This document shows, piece after piece, positions 1-13,020 of a DNA stretch of 25,958 nt. The stretch is from Byssochlamys sp. IMV 00236 (lineage: Eukaryota; Ascomycota; Eurotiomycetes; Eurotiales; Thermoascaceae). Location of the stretch: contig MSJH02000491.1 in the NCBI GenBank assembly GCA_001931875.2, positions 1 through 25,958 of the forward strand, given 5' to 3'. Position 1 is the first letter of the stretch. Each line of letters begins with the position of its first letter. The position numbers were made by a program, and so were the translations under genes. The notes under the pieces are model-generated. The model was given only the letters and a program-made list of their open reading frames with translations. It was not told the origin of the DNA and did not search any database.

Positions 1-51
1 ACTACATACACTTTGTATACTCCTTCTTCTGACGGTAGTAAGAAAGCATGA
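1..51 (+). CDS. Possible 3' end of a gene cut by the window edge
   Basis: Frame 1 reads 16 codons ending ...PSSDGSKKA followed by TGA at 49-51. The hydrophilic tail would suit a protein C-terminus, and nothing else starts here. A second frame stays open to about 107, so the choice of frame is weak. Only the sequence to the left of the window could settle it. Confidence 0.25.
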   Translation, partial: TTYTLYTPSSDGSKKA

Positions 52-95
52 CCAAGCTGTATGTAAATACTCTCTTGTAGTTTTTGTACAATTTT

Positions 96-126
96 GGCTG
101 ACTAGCTGATAGTGTGCTAGTCAGCC
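96..126. repeat. Perfect 11-bp inverted repeat (hairpin)
   Basis: GGCTGACTAGC at 96-106 is exactly mirrored by GCTAGTCAGCC at 116-126 around a 9-nt loop. It lies about 45 bp after the possible stop codon at 49-51. It may be an RNA stem in a 3' UTR or the footprint of a small inverted-repeat element; the sequence does not decide between them. Confidence 0.6.
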
Positions 127-940
127 TTGTTTATATTATGAATTCTCTTTTACGTGTTTAAGCATTTGCTGTTGAATATAATCAATGAATAGAAAAAGGT
201 GTAGCCGGTTAAGGGGTACTTTATCGAATAGACATTGTATGCAACAAAACTTGCCACGGCAACCAGTTCATAACTTAGTTACTAACAACCACTAAGAATC
301 TTTTTTTCATTTACATTAACTTATAGCTCACCCTGTTGCATTGTAGCCACAATCACAAGGGGCAGCGTTTCCGAAGTAATAAAGGTTAGTCACCGAAGTA
401 ACTTTATAAAAATTGCAATAAGCTAATCCCTCCCTTCTGAGAGAAAGGCTACCTACTTCCTCAAGCATCATAAAGGTTACTATCGGAATTCGGGCAAACC
501 GGAAAAGCATGAGAGGAAAAAAAAAACAGAGTGAAAAAAGACCTTTTTTTATACTTTTTTGTCTGTTTACATCTGTGACTTTGAAAGATGAAAAAGGGAA
601 GTTCAGAGTCAGAGTTGGTTGCATGAATTTTTTTGTTGCTAGGAAGCGTGTCTTTATTTATAAACATATCCCATAGCAGTGTACTTTGAATAAATGAGTG
701 AGTGATAATAAAGTTTTGTAGGCTTAACAATGTTGTTGGAGCTAGTTTATTTGAAAAAATTACGTATTTTACTATAAGATTAATGAATGGTTTTTTTATA
801 CCAATAAAACAGTCTAGAACTTAAGCATCTTTGTGTAACTACTCTGTTTCTACAGTGATCAATAAATATCACGTTGACTAGCTGCTTAAAGATATGAATT
901 ATTACTTTAGAATGTGGTGACCAAACTAAATCAATAAATA
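127..940. other. Gene-poor AT-rich spacer
   Basis: Only short frames without family resemblance or splice continuity are present. A purine-rich patch with several A and T runs lies at about 515-560. No RNA gene or clear regulatory site was recognised. Confidence 0.5.
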
Positions 941-949
941 ACGCTTTCT

Positions 950-1345
950 TTATGTGTGGATACAAAGCAAAGAGTACTAGTAAAGCTTCAAATCACCTAG
1001 TACATGAACACCTTTTCTCTTAGAACACATGTGTGATTTGATCAATAAAGTACCATGGAATCAGCTTATTGTCACAATCATAAAGTAATCATCTACTAAA
1101 TAAAGAATATAGATCTCTTTTTAGCCCTCATACTTCATTCCGTTAATACATTACTCTGCTTTCGAGAGCTTCTATTTTAAATGGTTGTCATTACACGTTT
1201 TCGATTATATATAAGCGTTTCTCTCTGAAATTCTTGTTAAGGAAGAAGGGTCATTAACGATAAGAAAGATCTCTCTGAAGCTGCTGATGCTGGTGTTTCT
1301 GATATAATAAAATATTGATGAGAGTTAAATGAGCCACTGGATCTG
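950..1345 (+). pseudogene. Decayed repeat, copy 1 (related to 22320-22715)
   Basis: The segment aligns in the same orientation with 22320-22715. Shared anchors are a 'tacaaagcaa' block (about 959 and 22333), a 'ttttctctta' block, 'agcttctattttaaat' (1166-1181 and 22535-22550) and 'agctgctgatgct' (about 1277 and 22653). Between anchors the two copies are clearly diverged. On the plus strand this copy carries a short coding-like run (...DKKDLSEAADAGVSDIIKY) ended by two adjacent stops. It is probably an old multi-copy gene or transposon relic. The original product was not recognised. Confidence 0.45.
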
Positions 1346-1817
1346 TTCTTGATCTTATAGCGCCACCTTTTTCTTTTTATTGCAGCTCCGTGTTTATGGT
1401 GTAAAGTTGCAGCTTTTTCTCTGCAAGTGAAGCGAGCATGACAAGTTGTTCTCAAAATAGAATTGTATCCAGATGACATAACAAGCTTTACTTTTGCAAG
1501 GCTGATGCTTATAAAAAATACAATGTTACCAAGTCCTTATTCAAATTGAACAGGTTGAGTGCAAATGCTTCTTTGTTTGAGCTTTGTTGTATAGCGATTG
1601 TCTCATTGTTTATGTCTTCGAAAGCATACTTTTAACGTATTTTTATATTTCAAAGGATTTTTGTATGCCAAGAAAAGCAAGAAAACTAGCGATATTCGAC
1701 TTGAAAGAACAACTGGATCATGTAACATTATACATTTTCCAACATATGCAGCAATATATCACTGGCGATACTGAGAGATATTTATTACACTATTCTTTAT
1801 TACATCTGATTGTCAAT
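1346..1817. other. Spacer downstream of the Rab7 gene
   Basis: No convincing coding sequence. The longest plus-strand frame here (1584-1907) runs antisense into the last Rab7 exon and is not a gene. The spacer presumably holds the 3' UTR of the Rab7 gene. Confidence 0.5.
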
Positions 1818-2774
<957 letters not shown>

Positions 2775-2929
2775 TTTATATTAACAAAGAAAGGGAAAAA
2801 AAAAGAAAGATAAGAGAGAGAGAGAGAAAAAGAGAGAAAAATAACAAAAAAAAAAAATTAAACTCCTGCTTCCGTCACACAACAGCTTGTTACAAAATTG
2901 TGTCATCAGGTTCAAAAGCTTTTATTTAT
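2775..2929. other. Spacer between Rab7 start and formin stop
   Basis: This 155-bp spacer contains the Rab7 promoter and 5' leader and the formin 3' end. It carries a purine-rich AGAGAG/AAAAGA tract (about 2788-2860), which read on the Rab7 strand is a CT-rich stretch just upstream of the start, typical of fungal promoters. Confidence 0.5.
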
Positions 2930-5900
2930 TTATTCTTCATCTTGCTGCAAGGTACGTAATAAGTCTTCAGCAGAGATAGGCATCAAAGAATTGATGGTCG
3001 ATGTACTATTTCTGCGAAGTGAAGAAGTAGCAGAAGAGACGCTAAATCTTGCCTTGAAAGATGACTCTGGGCGTTTCATATTCTTCTTACGAACACGGCT
3101 CTTTCTCGTTTTAGTCAGCGATTCGCCTGATCTAAGCTTAGCCAAGAGGTCATCTACAAGTAAGCCTTCTTCACACTGCTGTTCTTGTGCCATATACGTA
3201 TCCTTTGCTGACTGTAACGATCTCAATCGTCTCTCTTCCAGTTCCTGCAGTCGCCTCTCTTCTCGTTCTTTTCGTTCTGCGTACTTTAACTCTTCAAGAG
3301 CACATGTCTTCCAGTTGGAAAGAAATCGAGCAAATATATCAAGGAATTCATCAGGTCTCATCGCCTGAGGGTTTTCTCCATAGTAAATCATGACGTTCTT
3401 CCACTTGACATCCATGTTGACGTAAAGTGCCTCAATCTCCTCAAATCGTTCCATGACGGAGTTACGAAACTCTGTCATGACGGCATAAAATCTGTCTCGT
3501 TTGAAATCAATGCCTTTTCCCTTCCAGTGAGTATCGAGTTCTATTCCGAGCTGCTTGAGTCCTTGGCGCATATCTGTATATTCTTGAGCAATATCAGTAA
3601 TGCTTGCCATAACTAGAACAAGGGTCAATAAGAAAGTCATATATATTGATCAAGATCACACTTACTTCGTGCTGCTTGTGGCACATCCTTGATGTCTTCA
3701 GTAAACTTCAATACATGAGGAAACTGTGTACGTACAACACCAATCACGATATGGAGCAAGGTCAACTGCGAAGAATCAGTTGCTTTGGTATCAATGAGCT
3801 AAACAAAAAGTTTCAACTGTTAATCTCAATGTTTTCCGTTTTTCCCCCAAAAGAAACTTGCCTTATTGATACTAGCAATCTTGAAACCAAATGCGCCTCC
3901 TTGAAGACTCGATGAGTTCATGTAATTGCCTAGCATCAAAATGATGGATAGTAACTCTCTTAGAGCCTCTGAGTCATGCAATGCGTCACATGCTCTCAAG
4001 ACAGTAGCCAGACTTGTCTTCAATCTATCAAATCGTTCCCAAAACTGCACTCTAAAGAGCATATACTTTAATCGAACTCCGTATCGATAAATCTTCATCA
4101 TTTCAATCGTAAACTGTTCGGGTAAATCAAGCTTGGCACACTCTTCTTCTGATGCCTTGAGGTATTTTTGCATAAGATCTAAGTTGTCTTCTTTATGGGG
4201 TATATAGGATATCAAGTTGATCAAAAAGGTTTCTGTACACAATTTATCGTCCATAGCGAGAATGTGCTGTTGTGTTGCCTTGAATGATCCCAACTGTTTT
4301 ATCTGTGGCAAGATGGCAATATCTATATATGTGGTTAAAACGTGTATTTGACTATTTCTCTAAACTTACTAATATTTCTATTCTTTTCCTTTGTCAAAAA
4401 CTTAATAGAGTCATTTTCAGTGTCCAGCCTTTTGGACTGAAGTTTTCTTTCAAGAAATGTATTGACCTTGGCCGGGAACAGGTCTTCAATCGTATGAAAT
4501 ACGCCGCTCTTGTCCAGTTTATCTTCTAGTTTCGCATGGCGTTCACTGTCCATGTTCCATAGGGTCTGATAGGTGGACCTTGCATCTATCTTTTGCCATT
4601 GAAGGTTCTTGAGCTTGATGTTGGGGTAGTGGCGTAACTCTTTACGTGGAGGGACGACAGCAGGCGGTTCTGGGGCACGAGCGGATGGAAGTCGTGATTG
4701 TCCAAGTGTTGATGGTAAAGGAGGGGGCGCTGGAATATCTATAAATAAAGGTTAATCCACGTTTTTGACGTTATACTCTAAAAATAAAGCTTACTTGAAC
4801 GAGTAAGTCCTGAAAACAGTAAGAGATACGTGTCAGTCAAACGGTATAAATGTGTACTTTCTTCTTTTACCTGAGTTGGGTGGTGGTGGCGGCGGTGGAG
4901 GTGGAGGAGGAGCGCCTGCAGCTTAGCAATCCGTGAGCCCGTCTTGTGAAATCGAAAAGGAAATACTGTACTTACCTGAAGGAGGAGGAGGTGGAGGAGG
5001 GGGTGGAGGTGGTATAGAAGGAGGTGTTAATGGTTGACCTTGTTCCACGGATCCACAAGAAGAATACACCGAGCCTCTGTTGGAAGAAGCTTCTGTGGAT
5101 GATGAATCTACTGTTGACTTGTGAGATTACGATTTACATAAATTATATTCAATATACCTGGTTCAAGCGACTGGGTATCAATATGTGTTTTTCTATCCTT
5201 ATGTCCATGTCTTTTACTAAACAATGGTAGGAATATATTTCCAAACATGAGACTACCAGAGGTAATAATCCCTTTACCAAGCCTGGGAGATTTCGAAATT
5301 GAAGTCTATAAAGAGAAAGAAATAATAATAATAAAAAGGTAAGAATATGCCTCATATAAAACATACAACTTACTGTCTCAGATGCTTGGTCTTTTCGCAC
5401 ACCTTCTTCTTGTACCAATCGGGATTGGAGCATTGCAATTGTTTCTTTTGAAGTCCTCAACAGATCTCTTAGAGAGTCATTTTCCTCTTTTAGTTCGTCC
5501 ATACGTCGACTCATGCTGTCAAATTCTAATTGAGAAGGAAGGATTCGTAGTTTGGCGACTTCCGAGAGTAAGCTTTCCTTCTCGGCCGATATCTGTTCAT
5601 ATTGTCTTTTGAAATATTCAAATTGGCTCTCCACATCCTTTAATCGCTCCAGTTCGCTAAAACTTTGGATGACAGTGCCTACAGCTAAGCCAAAGGTTGA
5701 AGAAAAGCTATCTGTATTTTCGTGATCTCTTCTATCCATGACTATCTGCTGAATTATGATCTGAATCATGCGATAATAATAATATCTTTACAAAAAAACA
5801 AAAAAAAAAAAACGCATTAATGTCTAATAAGCATGTCTTTTGGTGTTCTTGCTTACTTTGTGTCAGGATTACCATGAATCCATAAAAGATACTTGAGCAC

Positions 5901-7611
5901 ATACAAGAATTGTTCTGATGCCCGTGGAGCTTCCGATATACTTTCAATCACACGGTCAAATAGTTCTTGTGGCTGTGAGACATCAGAAGCCAGTGACATG
6001 TCTTCACCAAAGGCTTCGTCCATATCGGCATCTAATGTCTCTTTGAATGTTTCGATTTGAATATTTAACAAATCATATTCCAATATCCTTAGTTTGGGTA
6101 AAATGGATTGTATGCCAGATGCATTGAACTGATTTTCCATATAGATGCGGTTGTTTACGTCCGCGGGTATCTTGATTAATGCATTTACTAGAATCATATT
6201 AGATATCTAAATGTATTTCTGTTAGTATTTGTACTTTAACAAACAAGCATAACTTACAGCGTATTCTATTAGATGATTTCCGGGTATCCTGCGCCCTCTG
6301 TCTGTAATCGTTCTTTCAAAATCTTTCATCCATGAATCGAATAAGCCCAAATCTTTTCTAAATTTCCTCAGCTTTTCGAATCCATGTACGACATGTTCAT
6401 ATCCATCAGAGTAGCATAAAAATGCCAGTAACTCGCATACGGTTTTCTTTGTCTGCCACTGTGGACAGAGTATTGAAAATATGACGGTATGGATGTATTC
6501 TGGATGATCCATGGCTTCCTTTTTGCCTGCTTTTGTGTTGACGATAGCCTTGATACATTTGACAATTTCCACTTCTAGTTCTAGTGTAACATCTTTTCTA
6601 TATTCGGTTGTATGATTTAAGAAATCAAGGGCATAAGAGAGTACATGAAACCCCTTAAGTTGGATATATTTCGAGACCCAACTATAAAAAAAAAGTTATT
6701 TTAATTGCTCTTTAAACTCCCCTTATCACACATTCTTTACTCTATAGATCGTGTCCTTAGTGACACTTCCAATCTTGCAGCAATAGCTGTTGTCACTGAA
6801 CGCAAGTTTGGATCCAAAAACTTTTTGATAAAGAATTCAGGTGAGTTCTGATCAGATGTCTCTGCATTAAAAAAATGGTCTTTTGAACTGGTATGTATGG
6901 GTGATTGAGAGATGCTTTTTGATCTCAAAGGCATTCTCGCGCCAGATGAAGAAGTGATGGTGCTATGGCTTGCATTCAAATTAGTGGTAATGATCGCATG
7001 AGGTTTATCAATGATACGTGTAGGTGTCGACAGTGATTTTTGTGGCTGTAGTTCAATGCTACTGCGGCTGGAGGGTGGCTGTTGTTTTGTGGCCATATCG
7101 ATACTACCCCTACTTGCAATTTTAATCTTGTTTGGCTTCGCTCCTGATACCAGTAATTCAGCCTGTAGCTCCTGATTTATCATAAGCCATTTTTTCTCGA
7201 GACCCCACTTTTCCATACTTTGCTTCATGTTGGGATCGTGAATGCCACGACGTTCCTTGATTAGAACATTTCAGCAATCAGTTCTATGGGACATGTAAAA
7301 AAGAACTTACTAGCATTTCGTCAAATAAGGCATTGACCTCCTCTTCTGATGGTATTCCTTGGTCTTGTGCAAAATGTATTTCTGCAGCACCAGTTTCAAA
7401 GGTATCATTGTTTGTAATAATTTGTTTTTGGGATACTATACGGTGTGTGTAACCAACATAGCAAGGACATTGTAAAATATAAAAACTTACCACTCGCTTT
7501 AGGCTTTATACTAAGCATTCGCTTCACCGATCGACTTTTGGGCGATGGTGTTGACTGTGCACTTCTTGATTTAGTCTTGGGTCTACCAAACTTGTCAAAT
7601 AATCCATCCAT
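2930..7611 (-). CDS. Diaphanous-related formin (Bni1/SepA type)
   Basis: An actin-nucleating formin of about 1311 residues in 14 exons: 7491-7611, 7311-7435, 6741-7255, 6258-6681, 5857-6206, 5374-5785, 5158-5305, 4976-5110, 4871-4915, 4795-4809, 4370-4738, 3862-4322, 3666-3798, 2930-3612. Domain order: Rho-binding GBD and FH3 (about residues 65-550, e.g. EYAISNMILVNALI), coiled coil (about 555-640), FH1 with runs of 10-11 prolines (about 715-790), FH2 (about 800-1210, with LQWQKI, LLSIILMLGNYMN, GAFGFKI and LIDTKATDSSQLTLLH), then a DAD (VDDLLAKLRSGES followed by basic residues). GBD plus DAD imply autoinhibition relieved by a Rho GTPase; by family it builds actin cables for polar growth and septation. 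The start is the first ATG of a basic N-terminus. Exon 12 uses a GC donor. Exon 9 could begin 6 nt earlier (at 4921). The identity is secure; the closest subfamily is inferred. Confidence 0.93.
4795..5110 (-). other. FH1-encoding mini-exon cluster
   Basis: Three consecutive formin exons of 135 nt (4976-5110), 45 nt (4871-4915) and 15 nt (4795-4809) all begin and end in phase 1. Each could therefore be skipped without changing frame. The first two end in or consist of proline runs (CCT/CCA/CCG codons). The 15-nt microexon encodes GLTRS with its shared codon. The reading is supported by GTAAGT/GTAAAA/GTAAGC donors and CAG acceptors. Confidence 0.75.
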
Positions 7612-8513
7612 TCGGTATAATTAATAGGAAAAAAGTTAAAAAAGGAAAAGAAATGAAAAGTTGGCATGCTTTTCCAAAATATAAAAAAGGATCCCCCAAT
7701 TCCATTGTTGAATGGGAATACAATCAGCCAATAGGCTGACTGAATTTGGATCTCTTTTTAATATTGCGTAGGTCATAGTGAATTTAGCCATGAATTAGAA
7801 ATACGAACGTTCCATTCGCTTCGTTTCTGACCAGCCAACATATTCTAGAAAGGATACAAAAAAAATCTCCTTAGACATTCCCCCCAAAGAAAAAAAGAAA
7901 GAGAGACAAGTAAAAAAAAAGACGTAATAGACATAGGCTACACGAGACCGAATTTGTTTTCTGTGGCGTAAAATAGAAACGGTGCGTAGTGTCGGCCATT
8001 CAATTACTGTTTGACAAGAAAGGATTATCATTATGCAACCCTTTTAACAAATAATAAGATAGCTATCATTTCAATGTTCAATCCTACAGCCATTAATAAA
8101 TCAATTAAAGAAAAGAAAAGAAAAAAAAAGAAGTAACCATGACAACAAATGTCATTTGTAAGCTATCATGAATTAAAGAAAAAGAATCATCTTCATGTGG
8201 TAGTCAAGGAGACAAAGTGTTTCATCTTGGACGCATTCACCTTCAGTACGACAACAAGTGGCAGCAATACACGTGCGCGTAGCCTATATTCTAAACCGAC
8301 TGCAGCGCTATTTATACTTGAATGTCGGATAAACATAGGCACACGCTTTATTTAAGGGTTTACATAATGCATTTGAACACAATACTCCTTTGAGGTCATA
8401 TGTTACTGTGTTTAACATTTAAGCAATCCTGCAGGGTCAATTCACAAACATAAAAAAGTTGACAACATCCCATGACCACACCGTTTATTATTATACAATA
8501 CATCCTTTACACT
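7612..8513. other. Spacer between formin start and FHIP stop
   Basis: About 900 bp with no supported gene. It should hold the formin promoter (minus strand) and the FHIP 3' UTR. A CCAAT/ATTGG-type stretch (about 7720-7732) lies next to a small inverted repeat (TCAGCC/GGCTGA around AATA). A 15-nt near-palindrome (ACAAATG/CATTTGT) lies near 8145-8160. Frames here (7795-8031 minus, 8149-8355 plus) have no family resemblance and low-complexity composition. Confidence 0.45.
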
Positions 8514-11391
8514 TTAAACATAGACAACTTCATCGATGCCCAAACTACGTCTGACCTGCATAAGAGCAACAAGCTCCTTTATACTTTCTTCAAGGATGAC
8601 CACATTATTCAAAAGCATAGATAAGGTGATCTCTGTGCTCTTGTCGTGTCGTTTCTTTGCCTTGGAAGGATCAATGCCTGTCTTGGGCGCAAACGTATGT
8701 TCATCTTCATCGTCAAGGTCCAAGATTGGCTCTTCTCGTTCATCTACAAAATGGGAAGGAAACAGAGGCTGAATGCGTACGGAGGTTGTTTTTCGTATGT
8801 GAAGAGCCAATGGCGACATTGGATTGTTCATCACTGCTGTCATATTGATTTGTGATCCATGACCGAGACGAGAGCCGACCATGGTGGATGAAGATGAAGA
8901 GGGACTAAGTGCTGGTGTCTCGGTCGAGGTCGGTCGCAGCACAGAAGGTCGTCGGTTGAACTGAGTTGGGACATGGTTACTGCGCGACACGTTTGTTGTT
9001 GTTGTCGAACTGGAGGGAGACATGAGCTTTCGGTCTATAAAAGATACTTCTCCCGTGATCAGCGCATTACGGCGTTCTTCCAATAGGGCATCAAAGGCTG
9101 GTATCTCTGATCGGTAATAGTCTATTTGCTGTGTCAGGGTGCGTAAGAGGGTAAAGAAAGGGGGATATGATTTGAAAAAGGTAGGCCGCGTCACCTTGGC
9201 AGACTCTCTTTCTGCACCAAAATCAATGCTTCGATCATCCTCTTCGTCATCTTCGTCCACGGGGGCTGTTGTCTCAAAATGAGCATAGATATCTTGGCTG
9301 CGGATCTTGGGTTGGCTGGCCGTGGCCTGTCCGTTTGGGTTCAGGATCAAGACATCATCCGGACTGGTTTGGTCGCTTTCACTAAACGCAATCCATCCTT
9401 CCAAGCTACGATAGGGGCAAAGAGCGAGTGCGGTGATGACACCTGTCAGTGCAAGATTGAGTTCTGCCGACTGCGTGAAGAAATGACTGAGAAGGCTTAG
9501 AAGGATCTGCAGGAGCTGATCTGAAGGACGAACACGATGTCTAAAGAGTGGTTTGGCAGCTCTCGCCTGTCGCTTTCGTTCATCCTCTTCCTTCTTGAGA
9601 TCTTCATAGCGTTGTCCATACTTGAAACTTCTTCGTCGTTTGGCCTTGGGCGTTTCCTTCACACCTGGTCGAGAGCGGTCGTTGTAAGGTTTTAGATGGT
9701 GATAACATCCGTCGTTGTCGATGATGGCCTCAATATCACGAAGGTAGCCTTCATATCCAGACGAGAGGATGTCCTTGGCATGTGTCGAGTCGATAGCGAT
9801 GATAAGTGAAAAATACAATTCGACCTCCCGTAGATGATGAGAGACAGTCGTGGCCTTTTTGTTGATATCAGGGTCGACAGAGAGAAGACGAAGAGCGTAC
9901 CGACAATGGTTCGTCACAAGCGTTTTTAGTAGTTTCAATGTCGCAATGACTGCTGTCTGTGAGTTGGATTGGAGTCGACTAAAGATGAGGTCCTTTAACG
10001 TAAAATGAGTGACCCTGTTGATATCGAGGTGTCGCATGCTGGATCCTTCATCGTTCGTGTCTGGATCAAGTGGTTGATGTTCCTCGTCCATCAAGAAGCC
10101 AACAACGACTCTTGCAAGATCTTCCTGTTGAACGGTCTGAAGGATAAGGTCGATGTAGCTGATGACAGCCACAGAGGAGCCGTCAGTATCAGAGCATTCG
10201 AGAATGGAGGGATAAAGGATATTTTCTAAAAAGATCGTGCGTACGTTGTTTAACAAAGAGGAACAAATATCGGCATTGGGGCAGCGTGTCAATACGTCCT
10301 GACAAAACTCGAGCAGTTTGAGAAACGAGTCAAGTTGAAACCTGAATTCGGGTGAATCGGAATATTCGACACTCATGCCCAAGGGAAACCGTATGCGCGA
10401 TTGCGGCGGGGTATCGATCGAACACTCGCCTAATAAAAAGGTGGTTGGATTAGAGTAGGCGGGATCGATCTCGTCATGGACGATAAGTTTTCTAGGTAAT
10501 TGAGAATACAATGCACCGAGTCCAGCGGCCATGATTGTTGCAAAATCGGAACCTAGAATAAAGTCTCCTAGTTGATCATTTGCCATTTCCATCAGGAACA
10601 GCAATCCTGTACGTGCAAAGTCACCCGATCGTCCTTCTCTATGTACAAATCGCAACAGATACGTAAATAGCAGAAACTCATATTCTGGTGCCTGTGGTTC
10701 TTGTTGTTGTTGTTGTTGTTCTGGCTGCTTTAGGTGATTATCGTAATTATCTAATGGGTGATGATCTGTGTTCTTTTGTGGGGTTGTCAACCAATGTTTA
10801 TCATGAAAGAAGATGTTTAAAAGAGCAGGAAATCCATGAATCTTTGAACAAATGATATACATCAAGTCCACCAAGTCATCAGTGTATAGTTGACTCAGAC
10901 GATCACTCAGCACACAGAAGCGTAATAGCTTAATTGTTGGTTTATGGACTGCGTTGTGTACTAGGAACCTATCATCCAACAGATCAACCATGCTGGCGAT
11001 AGTCCTGATTGCTTCACCTCTGAATCCCATTGGATAATCTGCCTTTTCTGCTACATTGACAAGGTATTGGAGAATACCATTCTTTAAGAAGTATTCCATA
11101 CAGACACCTGCTGTATTATCCTCTTGTCGAGCCTCTTCGTCTACTAATAAATCTACCATTTGTCGTAGTTTACTGGGTATCTCTGTCTGTTGAACATGTA
11201 TATTCGCTTTTCTATCGTCTGTGACAAATATATTCTAATAACACAAAGCTTAATATAATTCCAACCCACATTCTTATTCATCTTACATGAATATATTCCC
11301 AACACTTGTGAAATTTGGCGAGCTGCATTGCGCTTGTTGGTTGTACCTTGGGAGGCGCAATACGTTTCTTGAACTTTGCAAAATAGTCCAT
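8514..11391 (-). CDS. FHIP/FAM160 (RAI16-like) family protein
   Basis: A protein of about 941 residues in two exons (11287-11391 and 8514-11234); the first adds MDYFAKFKKRIAPPK...WEYIH, in phase 0. I assign it to the FHIP (FAM160, retinoic-acid-induced-16-like) family from LLVDEEARQEDNTAGVCMEYFLKNGILQYLVNVAEKADYPMGFRGEAIRTIASMVDLLDDRFLVHNAVHKPTIKLL and the later FVHREGRSGDFARTGLLFLMEMA block. By family, FHIP proteins join FTS and Hook to couple early endosomes to dynein. The sequence looks like an alpha-helical repeat fold, with low-complexity insertions (a Q run near residues 205-212, an acidic stretch, a Ser/Thr-rich stretch near the C-terminus) typical of fungal members. There are no membrane segments. 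The ATG at 11391 gives a conserved-looking N-terminus; the internal ATG at 11159 would cut off about 60 residues. Divergent with the Sec17 gene. Confidence 0.85.
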
Positions 11392-11749
11392 ATTAAACAA
11401 CCCTGCAGCAGACACACAGTAAAAGAAGTAAAAAGAAGTAAAAAAGAAAAGTAATATATGAAAATAGGTTTTTGTGTAATCTTGATATTTTTATACACAT
11501 TCTCTCTCTTTCTTTTTTCTCATTGTTTGTATTTAAACAAAGATGAAAGAAAGAAAAGACCTTTTCTTTTTTTCTTTTATTGTTATTGTTGATAATGTAC
11601 GCATATATTGACATAAAGAAGTAAGGGGGGAAAAGACATATATGAATGTAATCATGTTATTGGCTGGATTGAATGACCGCATTACATTCAATCAGTGCAG
11701 AGCTACTACTTGCTTTTTTTCTCTTCTTTTTCTTTTTTATTAATAAACA
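11392..11749. promoter_or_regulatory. Shared divergent promoter, FHIP / Sec17
   Basis: The 358-bp spacer separates two divergent start codons. It is strongly strand-asymmetric: CT-rich runs precede the Sec17 start (about 11710-11740), and on the other strand AAGAAG-type purine runs lie near the FHIP start. An 'attacattcaatc' motif occurs about 11687-11699, with a related inverted 'gattgaatg' at 11669-11677. No TATA box is obvious. Coregulation is only inferred from geometry. Confidence 0.5.
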
Positions 11750-12833
11750 ATGGCCGATTATGAACAACAAGCAAATAATTTAATTAATGAAGCACAAAAG
11801 AAGCTCAACTCTTGGAAAATATTCTCGTTTTTTGGTCCTTCAAACAAGTATGAAGAAGTAGCAGAGATTTATGAAAAGGCAGGCAACATGTATAAACTAG
11901 CTCAACAATGTAATGTATAATCTATCATTATCATATAAGCATAATTAAACCCTCTCGATCAGGGCAAAAGGCAGGCGATGCTTTTACAGAGGCAGCCAAA
12001 TTATTCCAACGTGGGAACTGTGCCAAGTTTGAAGGCTCAAGAGCATATGATAACGCGGCCAAAAGTTATAAGCGTATGGATGCCAAAGGTATGTAATCAT
12101 TATGATAACTAAAAGGAGGTATTGATATTTTATAGCTGCTGTTGGTGCTTTGAAGGAGGCAATCATTTTAGATCAAGAGGGCGGTAATTTTCGGTCTGCA
12201 GCAAAGCATTATCAAGATATTGCAGAGTTATATGAAAGCGATATAGCAAGTCCACAAGATGCCTATGAAGCATATCAAAAGGCAGCAGATTTGTACAATG
12301 CAGATGATTCACCAGCGTAAGACTTGTCTTTGTAAATGATGACATCAAGGTTGACACATTATTTCTTTAGTTTAGCCAACAAATGCTTATTGAAAGTGGC
12401 TCAATTTGCAGCAGATTTGAAACTCTATCAGGTGGCTATTGAAAAATATGAACAAGTGGCCTCAGCAGCTGTAGATGATCCTTTACTTAAATGGTCTTTG
12501 AAAGACTATTTCTTCAGAGCCGGTCTTTGTCACTTGTTGACAGGTGTATGTGTTGATGATTATGCATAAAGAAAAGGTTATTTATGTCTTACAATATAGG
12601 ATATGGTCAAGACAACTCAAGCATTAGCAAATTATTGTAATATGGATGTATCATTTGAGTCAACGAGAGAATATGGATTATTGAAAGGAATTATAGAATG
12701 TATCGATGAGGGGGATGTTGATCGATTCACACAGTTAGTATTTGACTATGATAAATTATCGAGATTGGATCCTTGGAAGACAGCTGTGTTATTGGAGATT
12801 AAAAAGACAATCGAAAGTGAAGATTTACGTTAA
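11750..12833 (+). CDS. SEC17: Alpha-SNAP / Sec17
   Basis: A 291-residue alpha-SNAP, the usual family length, from five exons (11750-11909, 11963-12088, 12136-12316, 12371-12545, 12600-12833) with exact phase closure. It shows the SNAP-type helical hairpins: [105 protein letters not shown] and LCHLLTG. The C-terminus [14 protein letters not shown] keeps the penultimate leucine needed in the family to stimulate NSF/Sec18. It binds SNARE bundles and recruits Sec18 for their disassembly after membrane fusion. The N-terminal amphipathic loop ([20 protein letters not shown]) is also present. The 3' flank holds a run of 28 T (12871-12898). The call is secure. Confidence 0.95.
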
Positions 12834-12867
12834 ATAAGCACGCATCTAATTTTGCCCTTCTTTTTCT

Positions 12868-12898
<31 letters not shown>

Positions 12899-13020
12899 GT
12901 TCATTATTACTATTATTATTATTAAACTACGGCATAACCATTTATAGTTTAAACTTTATATATTTAAATAACAAAAGGAAAAACAAAGGACCTGTCATCT
13001 TTTTTTTTTTATTGATCAGG
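12834..13020. other. Spacer with T28 tract, Sec17 / kinase
   Basis: Contains the 28-nt T run at 12871-12898, a TTA/ATT triplet stretch, and a T10 run ending in ATTGATCAG just before the kinase ATG. That ending resembles a 3' splice site, so a 5' leader intron or a missed upstream kinase exon is possible. Confidence 0.4.

Noticed and set aside
7795..8031. 78-codon minus-strand frame between formin and FHIP
   Set aside because: Low-complexity, Phe-rich translation of an AAAGAA-rich spacer, with no sign of a protein family.
8536..10229. Several plus-strand frames of 60-80 codons
   Set aside because: They are shadows of the long FHIP exon on the opposite strand.
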